A DNA stretch of 64,000 nt, taken from the NCBI RefSeq assembly GCF_001661345.1, contig NW_017962915.1:124001-188000 (forward strand). The letters run 5' to 3'. Each line of letters begins with the position of its first letter. Positions within the stretch are counted from its first letter, which is position 1. The translations under genes and the position numbers were made by a program. Shown here piece by piece: positions 38,948 through 49,600 of the stretch. The notes beneath the pieces were generated by a model that saw only the letters and a list, made by a program, of their open reading frames with translations, did no database searches and was not told where the DNA came from. This DNA is from Ascoidea rubescens DSM 1968 (taxonomy: Eukaryota; Ascomycota; Saccharomycetes; Ascoideales; Ascoideaceae).

Positions 38948-41900
38948 TTATTTAGAACTTGGTTTCCAATTTTTTATTCTTAAAGATGACGTTACAACAC
39001 AAACAGAAGAAAGACTCATGGCTAGAGCAGCAAATAATGGATTCATTATTCCAATCATAGCCATTGGAATCATCAACAAGTTGTAAACGCAAGCAAGAAA
39101 AAAATTCACTTTGATAGTATTAAATGTCTTCTTCGATAAGCTTAAACTTTGAATCAAAGAAGATAGGCTATCATCAAGCAAAATAATATCTGCTGCTGAC
39201 GAAGCAATATCAGTGGCACCACCAAATGAAACACCAATATCAGCCTGAGTGATTGCTGCAGCGTCATTAATACCATCACCGACAAATAATACTTTTTTGG
39301 TGGTTTGAAAATTTTTGACAAGTTTTGTCTTCTCTGAGGGAGTTTTTTCCGAGAATATATACTCAGGGCTAATTCCGATTTGATCACCAACTCTTTTAGC
39401 AATTTCATAATTATCTCCAGTGACCATTGCAATTTCATATCCAGATTTTTTTAAAGTAGTTATAACGTCTTTGGCATCAAGTTTGATATAATCCTTTAAA
39501 ATAATATAACCAATAAAGTCATTGCCAATTGACACATAAATTTTTGTGCCGATTTCATCATTATCATCATCTTGAATATTCTCAATCAATTTTGAATTTC
39601 CAACTTTAACCTTATGACTTGTTTCATTGGAAATTGAAAAATTAGCAGTGACACCAAATCCAACCTTATTAACAATATTTGAAACATTTAATTTGTTATT
39701 CAAATTACTAGAAGATGAGAATTCCTTATCATTTTGAAATGAAAGCTTCTTTGAATACTCTCTTAATGATTTAGAAATAGGATGGTTAATATTATTTTCA
39801 ATCAAATTTATCAAGTGCCAAATATTAACATCGTCCAAATTATAATTTTCTTTAGCAGGAAAAAAATTATAAGAATGGATTTGCATTGAACCAACAGTTA
39901 GGGTATTTGTCTTATCAAATAAAATCATTTTAACCTTATTGAGATTTTCCAAAACTTCTCCACCTTTAATTAAAATGGAGTTTTCTGCTCCAACACCAGT
40001 TCCAACCATAATTGCAGTTGGAGCAGCTAAACCTAGGGCACATGGACAAGCAACGACTATTACCGAAATTGAAATTTTTAAAGCAACAAAGAATTTACCG
40101 TTTATTTTAATTTCTTTGAATAGTTTTTTTGAAAGATTATTTTCATTCAAGTAGTATTCGAGTAAAAACAACCAAGCACAAAAGGTTATTAGCGCTAGAC
40201 ATAAAATTGTAGGAACAAATTTTGAAGCGATATAATCAGCATATCTTTGTAGAGGAGCCTTTTTAGTTTGAGCATCTTTAACTAAAGAAATAATTTTGGA
40301 TAATTTTGTATATTTACCTACTTTTTGAACCTTCATATAGATCGTGTTTGTATTGTTGATTGAGCCACCAATAAGATTTGAGTTTTTAGATTTTAAAATT
40401 GGAGTTGATTCACCAGTTACTAAAGATTCATCTACTTCAGATTCACCATAAATTAAAACACCATCTACAGGAATTTTGCTACCTTGTTTGATTATGATTA
40501 TATCATTTGGTTGAACTAAATCTGTAAAGATGGATTCTGTTTGCAAGTTATTAATTGAATTAGAATCAATCGAAAGGTTATTAAAGTGATCTGGGTTTAA
40601 ATTTGTGATAATATCACAAGATGAGGGAGTTAGACTTAATAAATTTGATAGAGTGGTGGTAGTTTGTCCCTTTGCTTTATTTTCTAGCCATTTACCAAAA
40701 GATATGAAAGTAATTAACATTGCAGAAGTGTCAAATAAGACCATTGGTCTCATAGATGAAGAGTTGATTAAAGATTTTAGCATTGAATAGATTGAGAAAA
40801 GGTAGGCTATTGAAGTTGAGATACAAACTAATAGATCCATAGTTGCAGAGCCATGTTTTAAAGATTTATAAGAATTGATATAAAAGATCTTTCCCAAGAA
40901 AAACTGGATATAAGTAGCTAAGACTAAAGAGATGAAATCAGGTAAATACAAACCTGTTTTAAGCATACAAGAATTCTTATGAAAAACTCTATAGAAGAAA
41001 TGGTGACATAATAAGATCGGAATAGCTAATAATAAGGCTTTTAAAAAGTTGAATTTCCAATACTTGATTTCTTTTGTTTTAGCCAAAAGTTTTAATTGAG
41101 TGGTATTGTCGAAGGAGGTAATGGGTAAGCAATCTATGTTATATTTTGTGTTTAAAGATTTAATGATGAATCTGATCTTTATTGGAGAATTTATGTCATA
41201 AGATAGTTTGATTTGTTTTAGTGGTAAGTTGATTGAGAGGGATTTAATGTTATTGAAAGAAGATATGGAAGATTTTAGATCATTTGAAGATATGTTTGAG
41301 ATGTCACCAAAAATTTTTAAAGTGATTGAATTGAATTCATGCTGGGGATTGATATTGAAAATATTTGACAGAATTAGGGAGGGAGTGAAACCAAGATCGT
41401 CGATTTTTTCAAGAAAGATTGATGGGTCTATAAAATGGGAATGAACTATTTTTACTTCTTGAGTTAATAAAGAGACAGTAGTTGATTGAACATATTGAAT
41501 TGAGTTCAAAGCATTTGTGACCGAAGAAGTGCAAGCAGAGCAGGTCATTCCATCAATTGATAATGTGGAGGTATAATGATGAGGGAGAGTTTGTAATTCC
41601 AAGGAGTTATGATTTAGGTTAGAGAGATCGTCATTCTCATTAATATGGTTAATATTGTTAATATTATTAATATTATTCGTGTTATTCGTGTTATTGGGTA
41701 AGAATAATTTACGGGTATCAATCAACTCAGCATCAAAACCACAATCTTCTATTGATTCAACTAAATCATCAGAATTGAGATGACTGGTGTGAGTTATTTT
41801 AGCTTCTTCGGTCAATAAAGAAACACTGACAGAATCGACATCAGGAAGACTTTTCAAGGACTTTGATATTGTTGAAACACAAGCAGCACATGTCATACCA

Positions 41901-42085
41901 TGAACAGACAAAGTTGTTTCGTTATCATATAGTTGGGCATCGTTGACAGTGGTGATATTGGGATAATTGGTATTGGTTGTTTGCTCGTTGGAACGAATGG
42001 AGGCGTCAAAACTGCTGGTGTCTGAGTTGGGTAATAATGGAGCAGTTACAGATATTATGGAGTCGTTGGAAATGTGGGTGGGCAT
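38948..42085 (-). CDS. CCC2: Ccc2-type copper-transporting P1B-ATPase, unusual DKTNT motif
   Basis: 1045 residues from ATG 42085 (MPTHISNDSIISV); the longer frame opens at TTG. Ccc2 moves copper into the Golgi for multicopper oxidases. Two metal-binding domains carry GMTCAAC (about residue 60) and GMTCSAC (about 180). The actuator domain has LVTGEST. The copper motif CPCALGLAAPTAIM lies in the membrane. The nucleotide-binding domain has NHPIS, followed by TGDN and VGDGINDAAAI. The phosphorylation motif reads FDKTNTLTVG (Asp724) where nearly all P-type ATPases have DKTGT; the codon is a clear AAT. Everything else looks functional. TATA candidate at 42298-42291. Confidence 0.94.
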   Translation of the reverse strand: MPTHISNDSIISVTAPLLPNSDTSSFDASIRSNEQTTNTNYPNITTVNDAQLYDNETTLSVHGMTCAACVSTISKSLKSLPDVDSVSVSLLTEEAKITHTSHLNSDDLVESIEDCGFDAELIDTRKLFLPNNTNNTNNINNINNINHINENDDLSNLNHNSLELQTLPHHYTSTLSIDGMTCSACTSSVTNALNSIQYVQSTTVSLLTQEVKIVHSHFIDPSIFLEKIDDLGFTPSLILSNIFNINPQHEFNSITLKIFGDISNISSNDLKSSISSFNNIKSLSINLPLKQIKLSYDINSPIKIRFIIKSLNTKYNIDCLPITSFDNTTQLKLLAKTKEIKYWKFNFLKALLLAIPILLCHHFFYRVFHKNSCMLKTGLYLPDFISLVLATYIQFFLGKIFYINSYKSLKHGSATMDLLVCISTSIAYLFSIYSMLKSLINSSSMRPMVLFDTSAMLITFISFGKWLENKAKGQTTTTLSNLLSLTPSSCDIITNLNPDHFNNLSIDSNSINNLQTESIFTDLVQPNDIIIIKQGSKIPVDGVLIYGESEVDESLVTGESTPILKSKNSNLIGGSINNTNTIYMKVQKVGKYTKLSKIISLVKDAQTKKAPLQRYADYIASKFVPTILCLALITFCAWLFLLEYYLNENNLSKKLFKEIKINGKFFVALKISISVIVVACPCALGLAAPTAIMVGTGVGAENSILIKGGEVLENLNKVKMILFDKTNTLTVGSMQIHSYNFFPAKENYNLDDVNIWHLINLIENNINHPISKSLREYSKKLSFQNDKEFSSSSNLNNKLNVSNIVNKVGFGVTANFSISNETSHKVKVGNSKLIENIQDDDNDEIGTKIYVSIGNDFIGYIILKDYIKLDAKDVITTLKKSGYEIAMVTGDNYEIAKRVGDQIGISPEYIFSEKTPSEKTKLVKNFQTTKKVLFVGDGINDAAAITQADIGVSFGGATDIASSAADIILLDDSLSSLIQSLSLSKKTFNTIKVNFFLACVYNLLMIPMAMIGIMNPLFAALAMSLSSVCVVTSSLRIKNWKPSSK

Positions 42086-42290
42086 CGCAAGACAATAGGT
42101 AGACAATATAGAGAATAAATTGCTCTTCTAGACCAAGAGGATATTCTATTAACTAACCTCTTTAAGAAGACGGAGTTTGACAGAGAAGTAGGGAGATGGA
42201 GTGAGAGCGTATGAGAATACAGCTGTGTTTGTGCTGAGAACAAGCAAGCCAAGAAGATCTAACAATAGTAGAGATGAGCAGAAGAATGGG

Positions 42291-42298
42291 CTTTTATA
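42291..42298 (-). promoter_or_regulatory. TATA box candidate for CCC2
   Basis: TATAAAAG on the minus strand, about 206 bases before the CCC2 ATG. Confidence 0.45.
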
Positions 42299-42513
42299 CA
42301 ACAGAAGCAGCAGCAGCTGGAAAATGCTTCTTTCTTTGACAGAAAAAGCTTCCACTGAGCAATATTCCTTCTCCTCGCCCGTTTGGGAAAGCACTGAATC
42401 TGCGCAGTGCCGGCCCCAAGCCGAGAAGATCCGGTTGCGGCCGGCAGTAGGGGGTTTGGTTTAACTCTGTTTGCCGCATTATGTACCGTGACGTGATTGC
42501 GCGTCCTCATCGG

Positions 42514-42519
42514 CACGTG
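42514..42519. promoter_or_regulatory. CACGTG element, CCC2/ATP17 promoter
   Basis: GGCACGTGC in the divergent region, about 190 bases before the ATP17 ATG. A CCAAT box (42568-42572), the Hap complex target typical of respiratory genes, lies between it and ATP17. Confidence 0.5.
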
Positions 42520-42704
42520 CTGAAATCCGCCTTTGTTACCCTGCTGCGGATTACGTAACCGCACAGGCCAATAGAAAGTGGTGTAGAATTGGGCTTTCTC
42601 TCTGGAGTTTGGCAGAAGAAGCACCATCGCCAGGAGTGTCTCTATATCTTCGCTGCACCTGTCGTTACACCTGTTACTCTCTCGAAACCAGCATTACTTT
42701 CATC

Positions 42705-43013
42705 ATGTCCTTTGTTGCTAGACGTCAATTATCCACCTTGATCCCTCCAAAAATCGTTTCGGTCAAGAACTTGGGGTCAAACCCAAATGCTAAGAAAATG
42801 GCCAGTGTCGTCGAATTTTACAAAGCTTTACCTCAAGGTGATGCTCCAGTCAAGAAATCTTGGGGCTTGCTCTCTAAGTACAGAAGTGCCTACTTTGATG
42901 GTGAAAATGGTTCCGTCAAGCCTTTATTACATTATGCTCTCTTTATCATGGGTGTTGGTTACTCTTTGGAATACTACTTCCACCATGCTGCTCACAATGG
43001 AGAACACCACTAA
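42705..43013 (+). CDS. ATP17: Atp17, subunit f of mitochondrial ATP synthase
   Basis: 102 residues from ATG 42705; the longer frame opens at TTG. Subunit f is a small single-span protein of the Fo sector in the inner membrane. The sequence follows yeast Atp17 closely: RRQLSTLIPPKIVSVKNLGS, NAKKMASVVEFYKALPQGDA, KYRSAYFDGENGSVKPLLHY, then the membrane segment ALFIMGVGYSLEYYFHH and a short His-rich end. The first residues look like a cleavable mitochondrial presequence (MSFVARRQLS). A CCAAT box upstream fits Hap control of respiratory genes. Confidence 0.97.
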   Translation: MSFVARRQLSTLIPPKIVSVKNLGSNPNAKKMASVVEFYKALPQGDAPVKKSWGLLSKYRSAYFDGENGSVKPLLHYALFIMGVGYSLEYYFHHAAHNGEHH

Positions 43014-43090
43014 ACTAATGTCGATAATCTGCTTGTATGAATTGACTTTCAATTATAATTTATAATTACTATCGTTATTATTACCATTAC

Positions 43091-43137
43091 CATAATCATA
43101 ATCATAGTCATAATCATAATTATAATTATAATTATAT
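43091..43137 (+). repeat. CATAAT/TATAAT repeats downstream of ATP17
   Basis: Tandem ATAATC and ATAATT units in the short convergent gap between ATP17 and LSM6. Confidence 0.85.
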
Positions 43138-43212
43138 ATGTGCCAACGATTAATATTAGATTAATATTCAATTAATATTCAATTCTATTTACTCCAATTT
43201 GTATTGATCCAC

Positions 43213-43633
43213 CTAAGCAACCGATATATATTGTACTAAAACAACCAAAGAAAAACAAAAATAAACTGTTAATACTCCAATCCAATCCAGTCCAGTCCAA
43301 TTCATACTCACAAATAAATAAATAAATAAATAAATAAATACAAGCTTAATAGAACATACCTTTACTGCCTCTTATGAAGACGTCTCCATATCTTCGAGTC
43401 AACGAGTTATCTATGTATTCCTCTGTCTTGGGCCCTAGAACAATGTTCATGTACCCATCAATCATCTGTAGGATTCCATGATACTCAATGCCTGAATTCA
43501 ACTTGACGATAACTTCATTGTCTTTGATCTCACTTAAAAACTTGGCTGGCCCTGAGCTCTCTTTTTCCTTGGTGTCCTTGCTCTCCTTGCCTGCGCTGCT
43601 CTTTGCGCCTGTAACTCCTCCCGTCTTTATCAT
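43213..43633 (-). CDS. LSM6: Lsm6, U6 snRNA/mRNA decay Sm-like protein, two exons
   Basis: 98 residues, exon 1 43633-43360 and exon 2 43235-43213. Lsm6 is part of the Lsm2-8 ring on U6 snRNA and the Lsm1-7 ring in mRNA decay. Sm motif 1 is NEVIVKLNSGIEYHGILQMI and DGYMNIVL follows; Sm motif 2 is YGDVFIRGSKV. Reading through without splicing ends in GMFY right after Sm motif 2, which lacks the conserved strand. Using the GTATGT donor and the TTTTAG acceptor gives RGSKVQYISVA, matching the RGTQVMYIS ending of the family. The N-terminus has a charged extension of about 25 residues. It shares its promoter with EMC10. Confidence 0.95.
43236..43359 (-). other. Intron near the 3' end of LSM6
   Basis: 124 nt. 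Donor GTATGT at 43359, branch-point-like TATTAAC at about 43280, acceptor TTTTAG ending at 43236. It contains an ATTT repeat (plus-strand AAAT, 43315-43341). The last exon has only 23 nt. Confidence 0.9.
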
Positions 43634-43750
43634 CGTCTATCCAACACCAGAACTGCAAATCTCGACCCAAATTCCACTCTGCTTCTCTCCAAAACCTCCC
43701 CAAAACCTCACAACAAATTTCGTCTTTTTCCTTTGTCGTTTCTCACGGGT

Positions 43751-43756
43751 CACGTG
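43751..43756. promoter_or_regulatory. CACGTG element, LSM6/EMC10 promoter
   Basis: GGTCACGTGC, 118 bases before LSM6 and 125 before EMC10, central in the 242-base divergent promoter. Confidence 0.55.
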
Positions 43757-43875
43757 CGCTTTTATTACTTCTATTTATACTTTTATATATCATCACAATA
43801 ATCACAATGATAATCACTGTAGTTGAAATAACTATCGTAGTTGAAAGAGTTATCACAGTTGAAATAATTATAATC

Positions 43876-44505
43876 ATGAAAACACTCATACAATTATTCC
43901 ATTTTTCCCTATTTCTTGTTTTCTTTATACCAACATCTTTAGCAGAGCCACAAATCAAAAACACTTATTCTCTAGCTCTATCTAATATCAATCATCCTCT
44001 GCAAAGTGCCATAACACTAGGTGAGCTAACTTACGAAAAAGACCCACCATCTGCTAGTTTTAAAAATACCAATCTCAATAACGATGAAACATTAAATATA
44101 AGCTTAAATAATACCTATTGCATCAACATAATCGATAACACCAATCAAGTTGACAATTCAAATTGTTTCTCTTATAAAAAAATCAAAAGTATAAATAATC
44201 TATTCATTACAATCGACTCAAGCAATGACATCTTCAAATTGACTCTAATGCCATTGGATAACATCGACACTCCTGAATCTCTATCAATTTCAAATATATC
44301 CATAAATCCAATTATTAAACAATTAAAAAACGCAATCCAGCCAATCCTTTTAAAACCAGCAAAAATCAACTATTTTATCAATTCAAATGGTAAAAAAATC
44401 GCTAAAAAAGTTAAACCTGATCAAGAAAAATCGTTTTTAGAAAAATATTGGTTATACATTGCTTTAGGTTTTGCTTTAATAATGATCAACAGTTCAGGTA
44501 ATTAG
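43876..44505 (+). CDS. EMC10: Emc10, ER membrane protein complex subunit
   Basis: 209 residues from ATG 43876. The EMC inserts membrane proteins into the ER. A signal peptide is clear (MKTLIQLFHFSLFLVFFIPT then SLAEP). The lumenal domain has YSLALSNINHPLQSAITLGE, a Cys in NNTYCINI and NCFSYKKIKSINN, in the same order as the Cys pair of yeast Emc10 (GEYCLNA, PCFSYMKL). The C-terminal membrane anchor is KYWLYIALGFALIMI. An upstream in-frame ATG (43807) would put Ile/Val-rich sequence before the signal peptide, so I prefer 43876. The last 12 bases overlap the RRN11 end. Confidence 0.87.
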   Translation: MKTLIQLFHFSLFLVFFIPTSLAEPQIKNTYSLALSNINHPLQSAITLGELTYEKDPPSASFKNTNLNNDETLNISLNNTYCINIIDNTNQVDNSNCFSYKKIKSINNLFITIDSSNDIFKLTLMPLDNIDTPESLSISNISINPIIKQLKNAIQPILLKPAKINYFINSNGKKIAKKVKPDQEKSFLEKYWLYIALGFALIMINSSGN

Positions 44506-46260
44506 TATGGTCTCAATCTTAGTTAATAAATATCTAACTTCTTTTGTAACAATCCTCTTATCAATAATCAACCCCTTTTCAATACAATCATCCAAATATT
44601 TATTATTATTCTCAATTAATTTTAAAATGTCTCGATAACTATCTAATTCTTCAACATACTTTTTATCAATTTTGATTTTTTTAATTTTCTTATCCAATTC
44701 ATTATTAATTAATTCATAAATTAATAAATTTATTTCAATCAAATTTATAACAAATTTTAAATACATGAAATTTAAATCTTCATTAAAAGGTGGCTGCAAC
44801 AATAATTCAGATAGTTTATCCTTAATTATTTTAATTTTTCTATTTGAATTGGAAATTATATTTTCATTCAATCTCATTTCTTTTCGAATTAACAATGGCT
44901 TGTTGGATATTGCCGGAATTATATCAAAATTATTCAAATTAAGATTATTAATATTCAAAATCAACGTCCAAATATACGACAACGTATATAATGGTGAATA
45001 CACTCGACTACCAACTCTCCATAATGGCGAAAATCTAAATTTTCTCTCTGAATTGAAATAATTGATCGAAGCATTCACCCCATAAAAGTTTGACAACCAT
45101 TCTAAATATCTTTCGTTTTTATATATTTTATTATCATTATTTATTTGAATCATATCTTCCAACGCTTCATTCAGAATCTCGTTATTATTATAATACTGTA
45201 GTTTAAACTCATTTATAAAATTCGAATTAATCTTATTAATCTCGGTTTTACTTTGCTCTAAATTCACATCATCAATTTCCAATTTAGAGATTTGTTTTTG
45301 AATTGCCTCCTCTTTTAGCCCATTTAATAATTCAATTCCTAAAGGCCACAACGTTCGTAAATCAATTTTTTCTTTGTTCTTAGATTTGCTACTTTTCCCA
45401 CCTTTACTATTATCAATGTCTAAAATAACCCTAGATAAATTCAACCGGATTATAATAGAAAATACTTTGTACGCAATTTTCCAATTCTTCTTAAAAATAT
45501 TAATATACAATAAATTTATCAACAAGTTTATATGTTTCTTTGAGAAATTAAAATTCGAATTAAAATTCTGGTCATTGATCTCATTCGAAACACCATTATT
45601 ATCAATCTTAGAACCCTCGTAATTATTTCTGCAACTGCCATCATTATAGTTATTGTTGTTATCCAATTGAGTGAAAATTGGGTTCAAATAAGGTAGCACT
45701 TCATATCCTTTAGTCCTAATAAGAAAATTGGTATAAACCCAGGAGTTTTGATTGATAGTTGAAATTTCTACTGGCTCATGATTTAATTCATGTTCCTCAT
45801 CCTCATTTTGTTCTTCATCTTCATCTTCATCTTTATCTGCACCTTCCTCCATCCATGCTAACTCCTCATTGCCTTCGAAAACATCACTGAGTTTTCGTTT
45901 TCTGATCAACACTTCTTCTCCTAGAGCACTATCACTCTTTTTGCTCTTTTTTATTCGTGAACTGTTTTTCCATTTCTCATTATCTGTATGGCTTAAACTT
46001 TTCGTTACTGGATTAATATTCCATTCTTCAAACGTTTCTTGGAGCCTTTTGGATGCTTTTCTGCTCGCTTTCCTTAGGCTTTTTTTCCTTTTTTTCAATT
46101 CCCTTTCATCAGACGTGTTTTGGCTAAACTCAGGCAATTTTATGTCTGAGCTTGACTGTTTCTTCAACTTTTCAACGTATTCTTTTAAAAGAATTTCAAG
46201 TTTTCTTTTTTTATTATGTTTGCTAGACTCATATACATTGATCAAAGGATTCTCAAACAT
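44494..46260 (-). CDS. RRN11: Rrn11, core factor subunit of RNA polymerase I
   Basis: 588 residues from ATG 46260. Rrn11 with Rrn6 and Rrn7 forms the core factor that brings Pol I to the rDNA promoter. Family-like stretches: the start MFENPLIN (MFEVPITL in S. cerevisiae), a basic and acidic low-complexity region (to about 175), then INLLINLLYINIFKKNWKIA and YKVFSIIIRL (compare LTDLLHLNVSRHNWSLAYKIFATLIRI), LWPLGIELL, YLEWLSNFYGVNASI, FRFSPLWRVGSRVYSPLYTL and LLLQPPFNEDLNFMYLKFVI. The match is moderate, as usual for this fast-evolving protein, but collinear. It converges with EMC10 with a 12-base overlap of coding ends. Confidence 0.83.
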   Translation of the reverse strand: MFENPLINVYESSKHNKKRKLEILLKEYVEKLKKQSSSDIKLPEFSQNTSDERELKKRKKSLRKASRKASKRLQETFEEWNINPVTKSLSHTDNEKWKNSSRIKKSKKSDSALGEEVLIRKRKLSDVFEGNEELAWMEEGADKDEDEDEEQNEDEEHELNHEPVEISTINQNSWVYTNFLIRTKGYEVLPYLNPIFTQLDNNNNYNDGSCRNNYEGSKIDNNGVSNEINDQNFNSNFNFSKKHINLLINLLYINIFKKNWKIAYKVFSIIIRLNLSRVILDIDNSKGGKSSKSKNKEKIDLRTLWPLGIELLNGLKEEAIQKQISKLEIDDVNLEQSKTEINKINSNFINEFKLQYYNNNEILNEALEDMIQINNDNKIYKNERYLEWLSNFYGVNASINYFNSERKFRFSPLWRVGSRVYSPLYTLSYIWTLILNINNLNLNNFDIIPAISNKPLLIRKEMRLNENIISNSNRKIKIIKDKLSELLLQPPFNEDLNFMYLKFVINLIEINLLIYELINNELDKKIKKIKIDKKYVEELDSYRDILKLIENNNKYLDDCIEKGLIIDKRIVTKEVRYLLTKIETILIT

Positions 46261-46690
46261 TTTTGGGACCGCAGCTGAAGATGAACTTACGATATGGCAT
46301 AACTTGTGCTGATAGAAGAAAAAAAAATATTCTGCGGCCAGTGATGTGAAAAAGTATTCAAATTTTTATTTCGTTTCCTCACCGAATAATCACCAACAAT
46401 TTAAAGGTTTTATAAAATTTACAGAGAAGTAAACTAAAACAATCAAATTTATCAGCTCAAAATACCTCTATAAATAATATATAAATCAGGGTTGTTAAAC
46501 GAATATTAAAATAAAAATCTAGTTGAAAGACTATAATTAAGTTTTCCATCGCTAATTCTCTATTAATTTTTTATCTCTATTTTTGCTCCACTTAGTGATA
46601 AAAATATAATAAAATCAAAAACATTCCAACAATCAGTTTTTCGAAAGATCAAAGATATCAATTATTTGGTATTTTACATTAAACTATTAA
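46261..46690. other. RRN11 promoter and UBP2 3' region
   Basis: 430 AT-rich bases between two genes in tandem on the minus strand. No clear elements are seen. Confidence 0.5.
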
Positions 46691-49600
46691 CTAATTTGAG
46701 CAAAAACTCGACCTAACAACTCTTTTCAATGGATCGGCATAATCATCAAATAACTCTTCTCTTATAAAAACTAAAAATGATGGAGTCTCAGTCGCCCCTC
46801 CAGAAAAATTGATAACATTTTCAACACTTACTTCCGTAATCTGTTCATCATTATAACATCTAAATATATTCTTTTTCGCGTCTCTGATAAAGATGAAATA
46901 GTGCCCATAGTTGGCTTGACCTCGGTGAATAACAACTGCAAATATCTTATAGCCAAATTTTTTGTCATCTTTGAATTGATCGGAAATTTTTTCTTCCAAT
47001 TCAATAATTTGATTTTGAATTTTTTCAACTTTTTTATCAAAATTCTCAATTTCCTTTTTAATCACAGCAATTGAATCTTCGCCGACGTTGTTTTGTAAAA
47101 CATCAATTTTATTCAGTAGAAAATCAACAGATGCAATTAACGATTCTTTTATTGTCAATCCACCTTCCCTTTCTTTAGTCATATAATTCTCAGTCTTTTT
47201 CAACTTTTTCAATTCTTCTTTCCACTCCAATACTTGAGTTCTTTTGTGTCTTATTGTAGGATCATCTGTGTCCATGTATTTATCCAAATATATTATATCA
47301 TCATAGGGCAAAGGATCAAATAGTTTATATAAACACAATCTTTCTCTATCAAACTGAACTCTTGATAATTGCAAATGTAATATTTCGGGTAGTTTAGTTA
47401 TAGTGACAGATTTTTTTATTTCCCCATCATCCATACTTAAATACTCTTCACCAAAATAGTTGTCTAATCCATCATAAATATCTGCAGGGTGGTCACCCAT
47501 ATTAATATAAACACTTAAGAATCTCTCAATACTATGTCTTGATTTCCCATTATTTTTATGAACTGGCTCCAATAATTGTTTACTTTTTCCAAAGAACAAT
47601 TTTTTAACAATATCATATTGTTCGTTGCCATCCTCAAGTTTAACCGGAGCTAAGGACGACTCGATTTGACACATAACATTATCTATACATTCAGTAATGT
47701 CTTGTTGAGATCCAATATCGATAGCATTCTGAAGCTGTTCAGGTTTAATAACATAATGTATAAGTTTTTCTTTTTCAGGTTGAAACAAATCAGTATGCTT
47801 TTCTTCTTCGGGTTTGAACAAATCTGTTTGTTTTTCATTTAAAGTGATCTCTTGTTTTTCAATTTCAATTTCTTTCGGAGTAACCAATTCTGGGTCAGTT
47901 TTAGAATCAGAAAATTCTAAACCTTTAAGATTATTCTCATTCAAATCTTTAACAACATGAATTTCATCAATTTCAATGGGCTCTGCTTCCTCAGTTACAG
48001 CGTTTATTTCATCAATTCCGGGAAAATCTTTTGTTTGAATCAAACCACCTTCTTTAATTTTTTCTTCTATTTTTTCTTCTATTTTTTCTTTTATCTGTTC
48101 TTCTATTTTTTCTTCTGTTTTTTCTGTTTTTTCTACTGTTTTTTCTGTTTTTTCTACTGTTTTTTCTTCAGTTTCTTCAATAGCTTTAATATTAACAAAC
48201 TCTGAGCTTTGAACCTCTTGAGATTTCTCATCATTAACAGTCTCCTTATTTTTCTTTTGATCATTTAACAATTCACCATTATTAACATTAAATGGAATTT
48301 TTTGTTCCATTACTGCTTCCTCATCTTTATCATTTAATTCTTTCGGTGTTTCAACTTTTAGTTCCTCCTCTTTCTCCACATCATCTAAACTCATCAAAAT
48401 ATCATTTTCAGAAGAATCATTCAACCCATTTTTTTCTGGTGATAGTAAAATAGAATTAGACAAATCCCTTTCTGAAGAAGTGCTGGTTTTTTTTAACTTC
48501 TTATAAGGTAAATTATTGCTGGACTCTATATTTAAATCGCTGTTTTTGTTTACGTTTTTTTCATAAGGAACAACTGACAACTCTGAAGAATAAGGCGATC
48601 TATTCTTTTGTTGGTGTGTGGGTTGTGGTAATGGTACAGTTGGTGGTTTTTCTTCAATAAAATCAACCTCCTGACTGATATTTGTAAACGCTAGATAAAC
48701 CAATTGTTCAGTTGGAGCAATGTCTCTCTGTTTAGCAGATATCAAATCGTTAAATAGATACTTTAATTGATAAACCAATTGATAAGATCTTTCGACTTCC
48801 TTTATAGGAACAAATCGATTACCAACTCTTCTTTTTTCAAGAATTCCATCAACATTTTCTGAGTTAAAAGTCATTGGAAATTTTTTGTTAAATTGAAGAA
48901 TAAATTCGCGGAGAGGTTTTATGGCAAATAAATATTGTAAAAGAGAATTTAGGTAACAGGTATTTCCAACATTTCTTAACCCAACAGGAAGCGTTTCCAA
49001 TTCTAAATCATCGGGTTCAATTTTTCCAGTTTTTAAATAAAGAGAAACTTTTTCATTTTTGAGATAGTTGTTATTAAGAAATCTCAAAGCCAATCTCAAC
49101 TTCATAAAGTGAGAGGGATCCAAAACTATTGTTTTTTGATAATTTGATCCGACATATTTAAATAATTTGCTCTTTTCATTTGCAATTCTTCTGTCTACAA
49201 TATGAAGTAATTTAAAACAAGTGGTGAACCTAGCAACACCTAAAATGCTGTAGCACTGATTTTCGTCAAGATCATTTGGTAAATAATAGTTATTGTTTAA
49301 ATCAATATTATCTTGTTCATAAAAATCCAAAAGATAAAAGGATGTTCGATAAATAGCAATGGTAAAAAGAGCTTTATTGATTTTATTAAAATTTTCTATG
49401 GATGATAGCCCCTCATCACTAAGTCTAATAGAAAAGCTAGTTTCAATAGTTTTGTCATCACAAGAAAAGTCAACAGTTAAAACTTCATAAGCTTCTTCAA
49501 TTGTTAATAATTCTTCTTCTAGGAAATTTTTCAAAATTTGTGATTTTTTTGCAGTGGCCAAAACTTGAAGAGATTTTCTTAATTTTTTGATGGAATAAAC

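Larger units (their letters stand above)
42086..42704. promoter_or_regulatory. Divergent promoter CCC2/ATP17
   Basis: 619 bases. The centre (42380-42560) is GC-rich. It holds a TATA candidate for CCC2, one CACGTG and one CCAAT box facing ATP17. Several overlapping frames on both strands are open here because of composition only. Confidence 0.55.
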
